DNA of 64,000 bases, from NCBI GenBank assembly GCA_034670405.1, contig JAXDDX010000007.1, forward strand, positions 4,938,501 through 5,002,500, written 5' to 3'. Position 1 is the first letter of the stretch. Each line of letters opens with the position of its first letter. The position numbers were made by a program, and so were the translations under genes. This DNA comes from Hoplostethus atlanticus. Its lineage: Eukaryota; Chordata; Actinopteri; Trachichthyiformes; Trachichthyidae. The notes beneath the pieces are model-generated. The model did no database searches, was not told where the DNA came from, and saw nothing but the letters and a program-made list of their open reading frames with translations. Shown piece by piece: positions 36,326 to 49,654 of this stretch.

Positions 36326-37347
36326 CAGTCATGCTTGAAAGCTTATGAACACTATAGAGGGTGGTCATTACTTATACATATGGAAAAATAACCTCATAAA
36401 ATCAAAATCTAATACACAAATCTTAATGAAGATATCCCAAATAACACATACAAAATAAATATGATGTGCTTTTATTGTTTATCTAACAGAACTGGTTTAT
36501 TTAACAACATCTCAGATTTCCCTGTGTGCCAAAATAATCAATAACTTCTGGCACCTCCTTTGGCAGCGATGACTTGGAGTAAACATCTCGATTTATTTCG
36601 GTGGTAGGTAGTTTTGGGTTGTTGCCAAACATGTCATTTGTGATTTGAAGTCTTCTGTCCAGAGAACAAACTTCTTCAGGTTTGTCCAGGTCGTCTCTGG
36701 CAAACTGAAGACAGACAGCTCTGTTCTTTTTAGACACTAGAGGTTTCTCCCTGGCTTCCCTTGCATGAATGACATTTCTATTCAGTGTTCATGTTTTTGA
36801 TGGATGCACAATGACATCAGATGCAGCAGTGGAGGCTTGTAGATCTCTGGATGTTATTCTTGGGATGTTTTTCCACTAGTTTAATATTTATCTTGAGGCT
36901 CTTGGTGATATTTTTTAGGCAGAGTCACTGTTGTGTTAAATGTTCTCCATGTGTATATTATTTGTCTCACTGATGGAGCCCAAATCTTTTGGATATGACT
37001 TTAGAACTTTCCTCAGAGTGAAGCACACTCACGACTGTATTTATGGGCGTGCCATACAAAATACATGCCAAAGATCTGACCTTTGATTGGTTTATACCCA
37101 ATTATTTACCCACCTGATTCTACTTATTAACTTCATAATCCAAGCGGAGGTTCACTTATTTTTGCACCTGCACTGATGTTTTTTATTTCACTACATATAC
37201 AATTTCCTCTAAAACCATGAAACTGGTATATATAGATCCTTTATTTAAGTTAAGAAAAGGCCAGTTTTGATTAAATAAGGATTGCAAGGTAAAAACAAAA
37301 AATGTATATAACTGCACAAGAGGTTCACAAACTTTCAAGCAGGACTG
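36326..37347 (-). mobile_element. Degenerate Tc1-like transposon
   Basis: About 30-bp inverted termini: CAGTCATGCTTGAAAGCTTA at the left and CAGTCCTGCTTGAAAGTTTG as the complement of the right end. Both are flanked by TA (36324-36325, 37348-37349). The minus strand retains a Tc1 transposase fragment near 36600-36760 (LVSKKNRAVCLQFARDDLDK), equivalent to the conserved PLLSKKN..RL.FAK.HL block. The element is 1022 bp, shorter than a full Tc1 (about 1.3-1.6 kb), with many stops. Confidence 0.8.
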
Positions 37348-37349
37348 TA

Positions 37350-40300
37350 TAGAGGTTAAGCGTCTGTTTCCTGACTGAACTGAATTTGGCTCCAGGTGCC
37401 CACGTTTTGCGCTGTGGGGGGGGAAAAAAAAGAAAAGAAACTGGCCCACCAACAGATACAAAAATATGAAGTGTTCATTAAATAGTCCTGATGTTGTGTC
37501 TTGTCGCCAACCTCCCAAGTTTTGTGCTCACGACCAAGTGACCACATAATTGCACAACGCAAACACTTCTTTCTGTAATTTGGAGGAAATATGTGTTGTT
37601 TAGGACAGAAATAGGTTCCTTTTCTCATCCCTTGGGGCCTAATTGCTGTACAAAAGAATAATGAGGTGTGTTGGCTTTCCAAGAGAAACCTCTCATCCCG
37701 GCCACTTCCCCTTCACCTTCTCCGGAGTGGGCATTCCTATATAGATTAGCTGGAAATCTTTCCTGCTCTATGGAGGATAATCCCCTGGACGAGGCTGCTT
37801 GGCACACATATTAAGAATGATTTAGGCACGCTGAATTCCGGTCAGGTCAAGTCCGTTCTTTCATGGTATGATTGTTTTACCTTGCTGAGGGAATGGGAGC
37901 AGACAGAAGAAAGGAGAGGAAAGGAGGGCAATTTATACTGTGCAAACAGAGTTCAAAGTCATCATGTGGATTTGAAAGATGAATTGGGGTCATTGGTACA
38001 GTACAGCTCAGGCCCTTAGAGAGAAAGTGTGTGTGTGTGTGTGTGTGGCTTGAACCAGGGGGGTTCTGGGGAGTGAACTTATTAAGAAGTTTGAGGTCTT
38101 ATGGGTATTTCCACATCAGGTTTTCCTTTCGCCTCACACACTGCCCACCGCACAGCAGAACATTCATCAGGATTGTATTAATATGAATGAGAATTACAAC
38201 AAAGAGGGGAGGCGGAGTGGCGCACATGGTCTTTTTCTCCAAGGGTCATACAGAGAGTGGTTCACATGTATTTACCCACATAATGTGATTTAGATGTGAG
38301 CGAGAGGACAGCGCTCGGACAAGGGGGAAACCGCTTTTTAACATGAGACGAAACTTTGATGCTCCCCGTGGTGAAGCTGGGGTAAATTGGGTTAGTTAAG
38401 CTCCTGTGATGCGATTCTATTTTCACTCTCATTTCTACGGTGAAACAAATGAGCGTGGTCCATTTTTTTCGTTCCGCATTGTCCTTTTTTCGGCACAGAT
38501 CCGTGAATATGGGGAATGTAGAACAACGATGTGGCAACAGAACCAGGCTCAGCTCAATGGTGTTAACAGGGTATGAAAGACTTAAATCTATGAAGATTGC
38601 TGTAGGCAGCGGGCCGTCACACACATGCTCTGCTGCAGATTTGCTAGGCAGCTGAAATGAAGAGAAAATGGCTCTCTAACAAGATTTATAATTTTACGGC
38701 ACGGGGGCTTCACAAGCTTTGGCTCATTTCCCCCGCTGAGTAGGATTGGTCAGCATTTATAATTTTAATTCATTCATGGAAACACAGTGACTGGGTGTCA
38801 GAGGAGATGTGGGTCCAATAGGGACATAATACCGGAATTAGCCGTGGAAAAGCCTCCGTCGACGGAGCCCGGGGGGAGAAAAGACTGGCTTATTTCAGGC
38901 TAAAGTGAAAAGGACAGTATGGGCAAGACAGGGGTTTTTGGTGGTTTTACAGTTCAGTGGCGGTGTTTGAAAGCATGCTCTTTCAGCAACGTGGGTGGCA
39001 CGGTTGTTACTAGCTTCTCTGCTGTTGTATTGTCATTGGCTCTATGCACTTGTCAGCATCATTGCTCACTTTCTCAGAATAAATGTTGATATTGTTTTAC
39101 ATAATGGAAGCCGGGGAGCGACGCTTTGATTCACGGAATAGCCTTCGTGGCCTCGGTGTGTGAGAGCTTGTGTCATTGCAGATGTCCAAATTCCATTGAC
39201 ATGTTTATTGTTTTTCTTTTATTTTGGGGAGGCCATTCGGCGTGGCTGTAGCACCGCTGTTCCCGTGGCTACCCCTCCATGTGAAATCCTGTGTGCCATG
39301 TAAACAGACAAGTAGGAAATAACAAGCACAAGAAAAGATTTCCACCACGGCATCGTGCTTTTTCTCCCTTACCCCCTTCAGTCTACCCACCACTTGTTGT
39401 CCTTTATTTGTAGACTAAGTGCTTTGGCATTAAATCTTATTATTATTTGGTAAATAAACCAGTTTCTGGTAGGAATTACACACAACTTGGTGTGAGGTCC
39501 TTTTCAGAAAGGGGCCTGGATCCTTTTATCTAAAATGTTTTCTATTTGTGCTTTTGTAAGACACTTTTGACTGCTTTGAAAGAGAGAAACCAGGTTTTTC
39601 TTGCGTTTCTGGGGGTGAGGTTGGGGATTTTTTCTCAGCATTGTGGTGAGATTTATTCGAAGAGGCTGCATTTTTTCCTGATTTCCCTCTTTGTTCTCTG
39701 TAAGTAGTTCCAGGTCCCCCCTCACACACTCATCTGTGTGCGAGTGTGTGTGTGTATATATGCGCAGTCCCTGTGTGTGTGTGTGTGTGGTGCACATGTG
39801 TGAATGTGTGTTTGCGTGTGCGTGAGGGCAAGGCGGGGACTTGATGTGACACCTGCTGTTGGGATGAATAGGGTCAGTGGCAGGGCCCTTCAGCGGGCAG
39901 CAGCTGCTTGTTCTCACTGCAAACCAAACTCTCAGTGCTTTCAGAGCTCCAGAGGCCCTACCGGAGCACATAGTGCCCCCTATCACCATCTGCTGTCATT
40001 ACAGTTATTATCTCAAGTATTGTAAGTATTGCAATTCCCCCTCCCAGGGTCATAATCTTAACAATTCAGGAGGAAACGTGAACTTGACCCCGAGAGAAAC
40101 ATTTAACTTCAATTTCCATCCTTCTGCTCTGACTGCAGGAAGAGGTTTCCAGACAGCTGCTGACAGACAGAGATTCTTGGTATTTGGTTGGTCTGACCTA
40201 TCTACGCTCTCTCGCTGTGTGGTAGTCTGCCCCGTGTGTGACTTCCCAGCACTGAAAACATTCCCTTTGGCATAACAGAGGAAGAGGGCTAGAAGATAGA

Positions 40301-41055
40301 GTAGATGGTGAAGGTACAAAAACACCAGTCTATATTTGAGCAATCTTTCAAAAGCCGCCAAACTGACCTTGTTCAAATTTTCCCCTAGGTGTCTTTTTTT
40401 GATAGATTTGTAGTGGGACTCAAAGGGGCGTGACTTCACAAAAATAGCAATACAATAACACTTTATTGACACATCATAATTGGCTACAGGCTAGCAAATA
40501 TCCTTTCACAGTGTTTTGTTACAGCAACACTCTTGAGAGTTCAGTGATGAGAGAGATCTTCCCTCATCTGTCCACCAGAGGTCAGCCTTTTATTAACAAA
40601 TGTTGATGCGGCGTTAATCACTCACAAAACTGCACTTTCTATGAACAAAACCGAAGCTATTGTAAATCCTTGAGAATATTTAATCAATTGTTAATATAGA
40701 TATGCAATGTCTGAATATTTTTTTGGGGGGGTACACAAGGTGCAGTGTGTCTGTGCCGCTGCTGTTGCCTCCTGGGAAATGAAGGAAAATTCCCTGTCAT
40801 CACAGGCCATTTGGACTGAAGCGCACAGGCAAAGTACAGAGTGTGGTCCTGTTGTCCAGTGTCTTTGTTAAATGAAGGGTTTCTTTGACTGACATGAAAC
40901 AGTCTTTGTTGACTGACTAGGGAGAGAAATGATAGCCTTAAACAAAAGATGGCCACAAGCTTTCCAGTTGTATGGCAAATTCTTAACATTGCTCCACTTG
41001 AAACGTGTTCTGGGAGCGAGTGACTCTCTCTCACCTCCGCTTAGCGATCTTTACC
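37350..41055. other. Intergenic, no gene supported
   Basis: Contains (GT)n near 38029-38046 and 39745-39790. Elsewhere AT-rich DNA without recognisable exons. The minus-strand sequence just below 41056 could be intronic if the EGF gene continues downstream through a donor (ACAG/GTAAAG) at 41056/41055. Confidence 0.4.
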
Positions 41056-41159
41056 TGTAAATACTTAAAATACTTCATAAATTGTCCTCTGAAGCAGCAT
41101 CAACAGTGGGTTTTCCAGAGTTTGCTGGCACATTGCCACATATGGTGTGACAGGTAGAT

Positions 41160-41755
41160 TCAGGAGGAAGGTTGTATGGGCTTGGTTCTTTTGGAGAGTT
41201 TGTACTTGAAGTATACGGCAGCCTTGGACTGTGGGGCTCTCCTGGGCCAGCAGGTGCGTCCGTCACCAGAGTAGTCCTCCAAGCACTGACAGGTGTAGGA
41301 ACCATCTGTGTTGACACATTGAGCATGACGGCTGCACCTGGTGAGACCCGGATAAACACTCATCCTTATCTGGTGAGGGACGAGAAGTGTATTGGTCATA
41401 TAGAGTGTTATTGGACGAGGCTCTTTCATAGCTTTAACTAAGTCATATCAGATCGGTGAGGAATGAGCAAAGGACTGTCTGTTTTAAACCTGCTTGACAG
41501 ATGGTGTTGCAATGCTCATCAAATGGATGAAAACAAAAACAGCTAGTGGGCGAGCCCACAGCTGAGTGGGTGAGCTATGAGTCCTCATCAAATAAACATG
41601 GTTTCTAGGTTCCCTGCTGCCAAAGCACATCTTCACATGATCTGTCACTCTGCCAGTTAAGGCAGATGAGGGAACATGTGGGGTGGTGCTGTGTTCCACT
41701 TATTCATTTACGGGGCTGACATAGAGCAGAGCTGGATGTGGCTTTATGTAAAAGA

Positions 41756-41801
<46 letters not shown>

Positions 41802-41885
41802 ATACCACCATCACAGCATTTTATGAGAAACATGTGACCATCTGCTTAGTAGCACAAGGATCTACTGGATATTAATGTCGTAAGG

Positions 41886-41928
<43 letters not shown>

Positions 41929-42303
41929 TGTGAAATGTTTCGAATCAATAATACAGAAGGGTGCGTTCACTTGCCTCGACATTGCACCGAGCCCCGGAGC
42001 GTCCCCATCACAAAGCCGTCCTGACACACACAGACAAAGCTGCCGAAGGTGTTCTTGCAGGTCCGCCGTGGTGGGCACACGTCCGAAATCCACCGGCACT
42101 CATCTACATCTTCAGCAAAACGCAAAACAAGCCTCAGACGCCAACGCCACATCTTGGCAAACACACACACACTACATAACACCAACACACTGGGTCGAAG
42201 AAAGAAAATAAACACAGATAATGGTAACCCACCTTTTTTTAAGGGTATAAAAGATAATCCAACATTTGCTTTCACGCAGCTTGGTAGGATAGGGCTATAC
42301 TGA

Positions 42304-42355
<52 letters not shown>

Positions 42356-45300
42356 TCAAGAGGACAAATTGTTTTCTGCGCTCAAAACAATCATTACCTT
42401 CAAAAAGACACGAGAGACACAAATGAGTACCTTGACCTTGCAACCACCTCTTTGTACCGGAGCTTTGAAATGTACAGGGGCTGTTCAAAAACAAGGAACG
42501 ACCCAAACACACAAATGTTTCACTTCAGGCCTGGAGCTGAGCACGCGGAAATGATTTTCAAGTCAGCTGTGATTATAGAGAGACAGCCTGTATGTATTGC
42601 CTATTTCCTTGATGTGAGAAAGCTAAATAAGTAGGCTACCTCTCATAAAAATACTATGCTTGGCCAACACCGTACTGCTCCATGCTCTTGCATTGCTACT
42701 CCCACACCACGTTCAATTACAGGTGGGGCAGTTTGAAGGTACAAGTCAGTCGTGTGTTATGATTCTCCTACTGTCTTGGAGGCCCAATCTCCCACCGCAG
42801 GTCTCCCACAGTGTGAGAACGGATCCTTAACAGCCCGGAGAGAGAGAGACTGGGAAGGGCTAGCGTCATTAAAGGACAGAAGGTGTCTGCCGCCAGTCGC
42901 TTTACAAGAGCTGAGTTATCGAGGGGGCGTAAGTCATAAAGAGCACGTAGTTGGAGAGGGGAGAGCGGCGACTGCAGTCCAGTATTTCTTTAGTCTGACG
43001 TAATTAAAGGCTTTACCATTGGGTGGACAGACCCAGTGGAGAGGTGCCATTGGTAAGTTAGCTGCAGGTAGTTAACACCATGTCCATGGGGGCCTGTGTG
43101 TTCCACCTGCTCTCCAAATGAAGCCAAATAGAAAAGATCTGGCAATGCACGATGGTGGCAGCCATACAGTATTTGAGAAAATGACGAGTCCCATTTTTAC
43201 GTCCCTACTCAAATAGATGTTTCCCATAACTAGGAGGAAAGCTGGGAAAAGTGGAATCGATGGAATAGAAGTACCTGGAAAGACGCTAAATCAAATGGCG
43301 CTAAACAGCAATGAGTGAGGCGTGTTGCTATGGCGATTCACCATAGCGATGAGCTGGGGGGTGTTTCTGAAGAGGCCCACCTTCACAGGTCTTGTTGTCA
43401 GCGGCCAGGTGGAGGCCGGGGGGACACAGGCAGCGCACCGCTCCCCCTCTCTCCATCTGGCAACCGAACTGGCAACGCAGGGAGAAACACCCGGCCTCTC
43501 CTGGAAGACAGACAGGGAAACACTGGCTGAGGAACGGCCGGGGAAAAATGGCGCCGTTGGAACACCACCGAGCGAGAAGAGCTCACACACATGCCACCAC
43601 ACACTAGCACACTAGCACAGCCTTGTCCTCTAATACACTGTGACCGGTGACGTAGTGGTAGATATAAAGATGGGTAAACTATGACCTTCAATAGGCAAAC
43701 AAACAAAATGAACATAAATCAATTATACTTTCAGAAAATCATTGATTTATGTTTTTTTCCCCTTCGAAATATGCTATCACTACTGTGATGTCGTCAGTCA
43801 ATTTCTTGATTTGGGCTCACAGATCCTGGATTGCAGTTTTAATACAATGTGTAATGTAGTTTTTCATGTTAAATGTTAAAGAGAAAAATGACTCACTGGT
43901 GCAGGTGTGCCCATCTGCACCGAGTCTGTATCCCGGCTCACAGTAACAGCGATAGCTACCCGGAGTATTCATACAGCGCTGGGAACACGGTCGCTCCAGG
44001 AAACCGCATTCATTCACATCTGGAGGCAACGTGAAACATTAATCAAGTAGCAGATAGGAATCTTTGTCGCGCATGAAGCAGATGTGGACAGATAATGGGA
44101 ATGGAATGGGAGAGTCAAAAGGGGAAAAGCCGTTGTAGTCGCACAGTGTACCTTGGTCACACCGCTGTCCTTTATACCCACTGGAACACAAACACTTGTC
44201 TGGTCCCACACATTTCCCATGTATGCATGACGTCCTACACACCGCTGTGGAGGACAAGAGATGACACATATACGGATGACACATTGATCTCTCCATAGTG
44301 GTATAATGTTAATATAGTGGAAAAATGCAATCAGCAGGGATCAGAACCAGAAAACTCCAAACCCAAACCGGACCTGGGACACTTCAAATTGTCTTGCCTT
44401 TATTCCCTGGTGTTTTTTTTCTGACTGACTGAAAGATGCTGAACTGATAACCTGTGATCTGTGGGTATTTGCGCTGTCGCTGGCTTGCAGAGTGACTTAC
44501 GCTGACAGACGCCGTTAACATTCCTCCATCCCAAACAACAGGATGTGGACTGACCATAGCTGCAGAACCCCGAGCGACCCCCGGTACGCTCCGGCGCATC
44601 CTCCACTGACCTGTGGAGGCTGGGTACAAAAAGGTGATCAGATCATTAAGCCTCATCAAGCCCCCGGGGCTTCAATTTCTACACGTGGGTGGACACTTTC
44701 TATCGCCTCAGAAGAGGGATGACACCATTCAGTGTTAGAAAATCACAGATCTGGTAGCCTAACTGAGCCATAGCCAATACTAGGTGGGTTTGAGTTTCCC
44801 CTCAGCCTAAACCTGTCAGCCTGAGTTTCTGTCAGGTGGGTTCACCCTCCCCTACATCCTTAATATGACCACATCCATATAACAGTTTCATTGTTATCGG
44901 ACCTACCGGAGCACACTGGAACCCATTTGGTGCAGCTGTATAACTACTTATGAAACACCTTCCTCATTCCCATGCCTTAGCGAGAAATGTCCTGACTCAC
45001 ACACGGTAAATGGCAATGATTACTCCCTCATTAAAATCGAGTGTAATAAACAAAAGTGCAGTAAATTGGACTACCATTTAACCAGCTTCAGCTTCAGCCA
45101 TAGCTGCTGTCTACGTCTCTTAACACCCACTAGTCCGCCAGAGGTGGTAATTATGAATCACCGCAATAAGAGACTATTATATGATTAGACGCAGGCCGAG
45201 TGGGTCCAGTTCACATGGACTATAGTGCCGGGTTGGACTGTACAGGAAGAGGCCAGTCTCTGTAGTGCAAGGAGGCAGATCCATTGGGCACTTGTTTAGG

Positions 45301-45673
45301 AGGATTTGTTTGTTTGTTCTGTTGTTGTGGGCAATAAATGTCATAAATCAAGTGTTCTGCCCTTAGGGAAAACTTTAGCAATTCATTTAAGAAGGATACT
45401 CTATAAATATCATCGCAAAAAAAGACCACAGAGTATGATGAGGTTACTATACAGTCGCTATTAAGGAATAAAAGGCCCAGTGATGTTTTCACGACTGAAT
45501 AAAGTTAGGCTTCACGCCAGCGATCACATTTAGAAAGAACAACAGCTTTCTATAAAATATTTTACAGACTTTTTACAAGCTTTCACGGACTCTTACCTGT
45601 CCCGGTGATGCGCCAGGGTGAGCGCAATGAAATGAACCGTGACCACAAAGAACCATCGGCTCGCTTCCATCAT
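41160..45673 (-). CDS. Nephronectin/EGFL6-like secreted EGF-repeat protein
   Basis: Probable secreted matrix protein. Seven coding exons: 45673-45597, 44619-44501, 44244-44152, 44019-43897, 43500-43381, 42109-41975, 41369-41160; about 291 aa after correction. [20 protein letters not shown] is a signal peptide. [16 protein letters not shown] matches the N-terminal module of nephronectin and EGFL6. Five EGF units follow: [12 protein letters not shown], calcium-binding [12 protein letters not shown], an atypical unit [22 protein letters not shown], and [10 protein letters not shown]...[16 protein letters not shown]. Intron phases are consistently 1 after exon 2. The intron after 41975 has a GC donor. 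One extra base at 41337-41341 shifts frame between Cys1 and Cys2 of the last EGF. The stop at 41160 follows a short basic tail; no MAM domain was found, so this is either a short paralogue or an incomplete 3' end. It is not at the human NPNT or EGFL6 locus. Confidence 0.85.
41763..41796. repeat. (CA)n microsatellite
   Basis: CA array in the last visible intron of the EGF gene. Confidence 0.95.
41889..41926. repeat. (CA)n microsatellite
   Basis: CA array 48 bp downstream (minus strand) of the EGF exon with the GC donor. Confidence 0.95.
42110..43380 (-). other. Intron of the EGF gene
   Basis: Holds the 42305-42350 CA array; otherwise no recognised feature. Confidence 0.6.
42305..42350. repeat. 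(CA)n microsatellite
   Basis: About 23 perfect CA units in the intron upstream of exon 42109-41975. Confidence 0.95.
44620..45596 (-). other. First intron of the EGF gene
   Basis: Intron between the signal-peptide exon and the CCxGW module exon. No repeat or coding block recognised. Confidence 0.6.
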
Positions 45674-45919
45674 TTTTTCCACCGATTGTTTTTAAAAAAA
45701 TATATATATATATAACCTCGTAACTACATATTACGCTCCCTGTATCCTCTATTGTCTGTCAAAACAGACACTCGTTTTGTGATGTGTGTGTTTAAAAAAA
45801 AATGCAATTCTTGAGGTGTCTCTCAAAGTGTCTCCCAAAGGCTACACAAGCGTGTGGGGTCACATGACATTGTAATTGCAGAGTACGGTAGGATGAAGGT
45901 GTGACAGGTCACCTGGGTG

Positions 45920-45921
<2 letters not shown>

Positions 45922-45952
<31 letters not shown>
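45922..45952. repeat. (GA)n microsatellite
   Basis: GA array about 250 bp upstream of the EGF gene start codon, continuing as (GACAGA)-like repeats. Confidence 0.9.
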
Positions 45953-45969
<17 letters not shown>

Positions 45970-48900
45970 GGACATGGAGAGAAAGACACACAGAGAGACC
46001 ATTATAAGGGCTAAGGGTTTTATAAAGGCTGCAATCTCAGGCTGGGAAATAACTACTGGCAGCCTCAGAGGTAGTGTGCCTTTGAAGCCTTAACTATTAC
46101 CAGCACTGATCAGAGTGCAATCAGTTGTATTAAGCACAGAGGCGGAGTCCACGTCCAGTACCCTGGTGGTCCACTCAGTGGGCAGAACCACAAAACACAC
46201 ACATGCACACACATGCACACACATCCTGCCCCGGGTCTGGATCTGTCTGTTGAGCATCAGCAGTTAAAAAAGGTATTTTATGTCAGCATCAAGTGATAAT
46301 TCCTCTACTGCTTCACGTACGCACCACACCGAACACCCAGATCAAACCGATTACCAAGCCCCACCCGGGCCAGCGTTATTGCGCTTGTTTTGCAAGTCTG
46401 CAGCAGCCAAACTTCCCTGCTCCCAATCAACACCTCAATTTGTCTGACCCCACAAACAAGTAAAGACTTACTACAAATGGCACATATTTGGCAGGCTTTT
46501 CCAAACCCCTTGTGCTAATTAAGAGATTACTGCGGGTAGGTGGCCTCGGGGTGCCACCACTGCAGAGCAGAGCATAGCAGAGATCCAGATTCAACCGATC
46601 GCAGTTATAGAATAATTTGATAGTGAGAGGTGGTGGAGGGCAGGGAAGGAGCTGCGGTTGAGGGTGAGTGGGAATTGGGATGGTATGTTAAAGAGTTCTG
46701 CCTCAGTTATGTTTCAACTCACTCTCTCTCTCTCGCTCTCTCTCACACACACACACACTGTACCCTTGGATAGTTTTTTGTCAAATGTGCCACCACACAT
46801 CAGTAAGTGAGGCAGGAATACGGTTGTGCATGCTCTGCCTTGACTTAGGGCCAAGCCTCAGTCCCTATCCTTCATTTGTGATACAATTAAACATAATCTT
46901 GCCTGCCAAAAAGGAAGGGAGCGAGGGAAAGAGAGAAAAAGAAAGTGGCCATCATCTGGGAGGAGGATGATAAAAGAATGTTTGCGCTAGCAAAGTGTGT
47001 GGCAAGTGCAGAGTCTATCGGAGCGCCTAGAGATCGCTGCTCTCTCTCTCTCTCCCCCACTGTGCCAACATGGACTTGGTGGGAGCAAATCGTTTTTAAG
47101 TTTGCGTCTGCTCCAAATCATCCAACTTTCCTCCTCCTCTCCGACCACATTAGAGGTGTAATAGATTGGTGGTCGTTTATTCCTTGACTTGAAAATTGAT
47201 GCCACAGAACCACGGAGGTACACCAGTTATGATCAAAAGGGATCAGATGTCATGTAAAGCTCCCGACCCCACCCACTCAAAAAAATATATCCATCATAAG
47301 TTACAAGGTTGGATATAAAAATGGGTTTTTCAAGAGCAGTGGTCGTTGATTGCATAGGCAATGTAGGGTGGCAACTGGCCTAACGCACTCGCTGACTTGC
47401 CCACCTACAAAAACCCTTTCTGCTCTTTATTAACCTGTAGTTTTGATATAATGACATGTGGCAGTAATAACTTTTGATTCAGATGCATTTTCAAATTGTT
47501 TTGTCTTTTCATGATCTTGCCTAGAGCAGCAAAAATGTAAAGACCGCCAGTGGAAAAATGAAAATGACTGTAATAATAGCTCATTTTGGGGAGAAACATG
47601 GCCACTAATGGTTTTGGACTGTATTGTCAACGCCCTGCATCCACATTTGCCATTGACCAACTCACAAGAGGAGCTTGTTTTCTGCCCCCCAAAGAAAATA
47701 AACCAGGCCTAAACGTATGATTTACAATTTTTGGGAGTCATAAGAATTCTCCCACCTCAGTATGAAGTTACCTGTCGAAAACGTTTGCAGTACAGGTTTG
47801 TGGAAATGGGTCAGACGTTCAGCTGTGAATGCGAGTTCAGGTCAAATGAAGTCTGGAAGCCAAGATCCAAAAAGGTGCCAATACAAACGGATCTCACAGG
47901 ATTGAGTCAAATGAGAAACATGGAAAATGATGTGGAAAAGACACCAATTTCTAAAGGCAATAGGCGAGTTTTTGACCCCATTACACCTGTTTTGACCCTT
48001 CACATACAATTAGGAAATATATGTGTGTGAATGAATCAGGAAACCTTTTCTAAGAGTAAAGCATTGGACAGACAATGAAACATAAAAACAAACAATATGG
48101 CATAACATTGAATGAACTTCTTTACTGTCTGACACACAATTTAACCCACATTTCCCATGAACCCCGTTGCTTCCTGTTGCAAAGAGGATACTATGTCACT
48201 GCTATGTCTCAGCAATGGTCTCATTTGTTTACGGTAATTACACTCGTGTCTAAAAATGAATGTGGTAATGATTTATTGATGTGCATGTAGCAACTTTAAG
48301 TAAAAGCCTGCAGGTATGGTATTCAAACCTCCCACAGTCACAGCATGCGTAACTGTCAAAACATGCAATAGACAGACGGATTATGACAACAAACGATTTT
48401 GGCTCTCTATTGAGCAACAAATCAAGGAAATTAGATTGGAATGCACAGCATAGCAGTCACGTCTGGCAATGATTACATACTTACGCTAGGCGGTTATCAC
48501 AATGACAACCACCAAATGAGTTGGTTTTGATGATTTCAGTGGCTGGAGTCAACACGCAACTATTGTTGCAAATGCAACAGTGGTTTCACGGACAGTGGTT
48601 CGGCGTATTGGGCTTGCCAAACAGAGCAGTGGGAGAGGTGTGCCAACTTCTGCCAGGAGGATGATACCAAACTTTAACCGCGAGAAACTGCCCGATATTC
48701 CTCCATATCTCTCAGGTTTAGGGAAACAACTGTCATGCACACAGTTCAATCAATCCATGGCAGGGATTCAATGAAATTTAATTGTGGGGGTCCACGGTTA
48801 TGAAGGTATTGTACAAAACATAATAAACAATATATAATCATCATCTTTGGGATAGACTGTTTGCAGGCTCTTCAAGAGAAATTAACTGAAATCAACTGAA

Positions 48901-49590
48901 ACCGATTGAAATTGAAAGAAAATCACCATTGGGTGTCACACCTGCGGTCAGAGTGTCACAGTTTTGTTTTTAAGGAAGGGTGAGAGTCAAAAACACCACT
49001 GATCTACTCTATTACCTTTATACAGTACACACACCTTGTAGCAATCCAAAAATATTGACGGCATCCCTCAGATCTATCGGAGGCCATGAGGAGAGCCTCA
49101 GTGCCACCGAGCTCCTATGGGTTTTTTTGGGGGTAATGTTTTTACCAGGTGACCCCAAGATAACGGACAGCCCTTGGGTCAGAGTTCAGAGGGGCTAGGC
49201 AATGGGAGTCGCCCAGGTGTGAGGGGTTAAAGGGTGGAGGTCAGCGAAGAGGTTACCAGACGGGACACCTGCGAGGGCCTGATGAGGGCAGCAGGGACGG
49301 TTAGGGCTAGAGGGAGTCTCGCTCCATCTATCACCATGTGGCTGATCACCTGGGTGCAGGCGCAGCAATCCTTACCCCCCGCCCCCTATATTCCGATCCC
49401 TGTTTGTCGTCTTGCCCTACTTTCATCTGCTCATCCGCATATGCTCACTACATGAATAGACACACACACACACACGGAAAAACACAGACAAACACTCAGA
49501 CACACCTACTTCCTCCTTCACATGCCTGCAGAGGGCACACGGAAATCTGGAATGTGGCACAACCACACAAAGGGGGGCTTCTCTCTTTAA

Positions 49591-49654
49591 CTTCCTTCCT
49601 TCCTTCCTTCCTTCCTTCCTTCCTTCCTTCCTTCCTTCCTTCCTTCCCTCCCTC
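49591..49654. repeat. (TTCC)n tetranucleotide repeat
   Basis: About fourteen perfect TTCC units then TCCC variants; strongly purine/pyrimidine asymmetric. Confidence 0.95.

Noticed and set aside
33260..41000. ANAPC10 as divergent partner of abce1
   Set aside because: No exon resembling the DOC domain could be found on the plus strand.
41160..45673. EGF gene as VWCE or fibulin
   Set aside because: The first modules (CxYGxxxxCCxGW, then CxHGKCVGPxKC and DVNECG...RPC) fit NPNT/EGFL6 much better, and no VWC domains are present.
47731..48030. 99-codon plus-strand frame
   Set aside because: No recognisable domain, no splice sites, and of a length expected by chance in this amount of AT-rich sequence.
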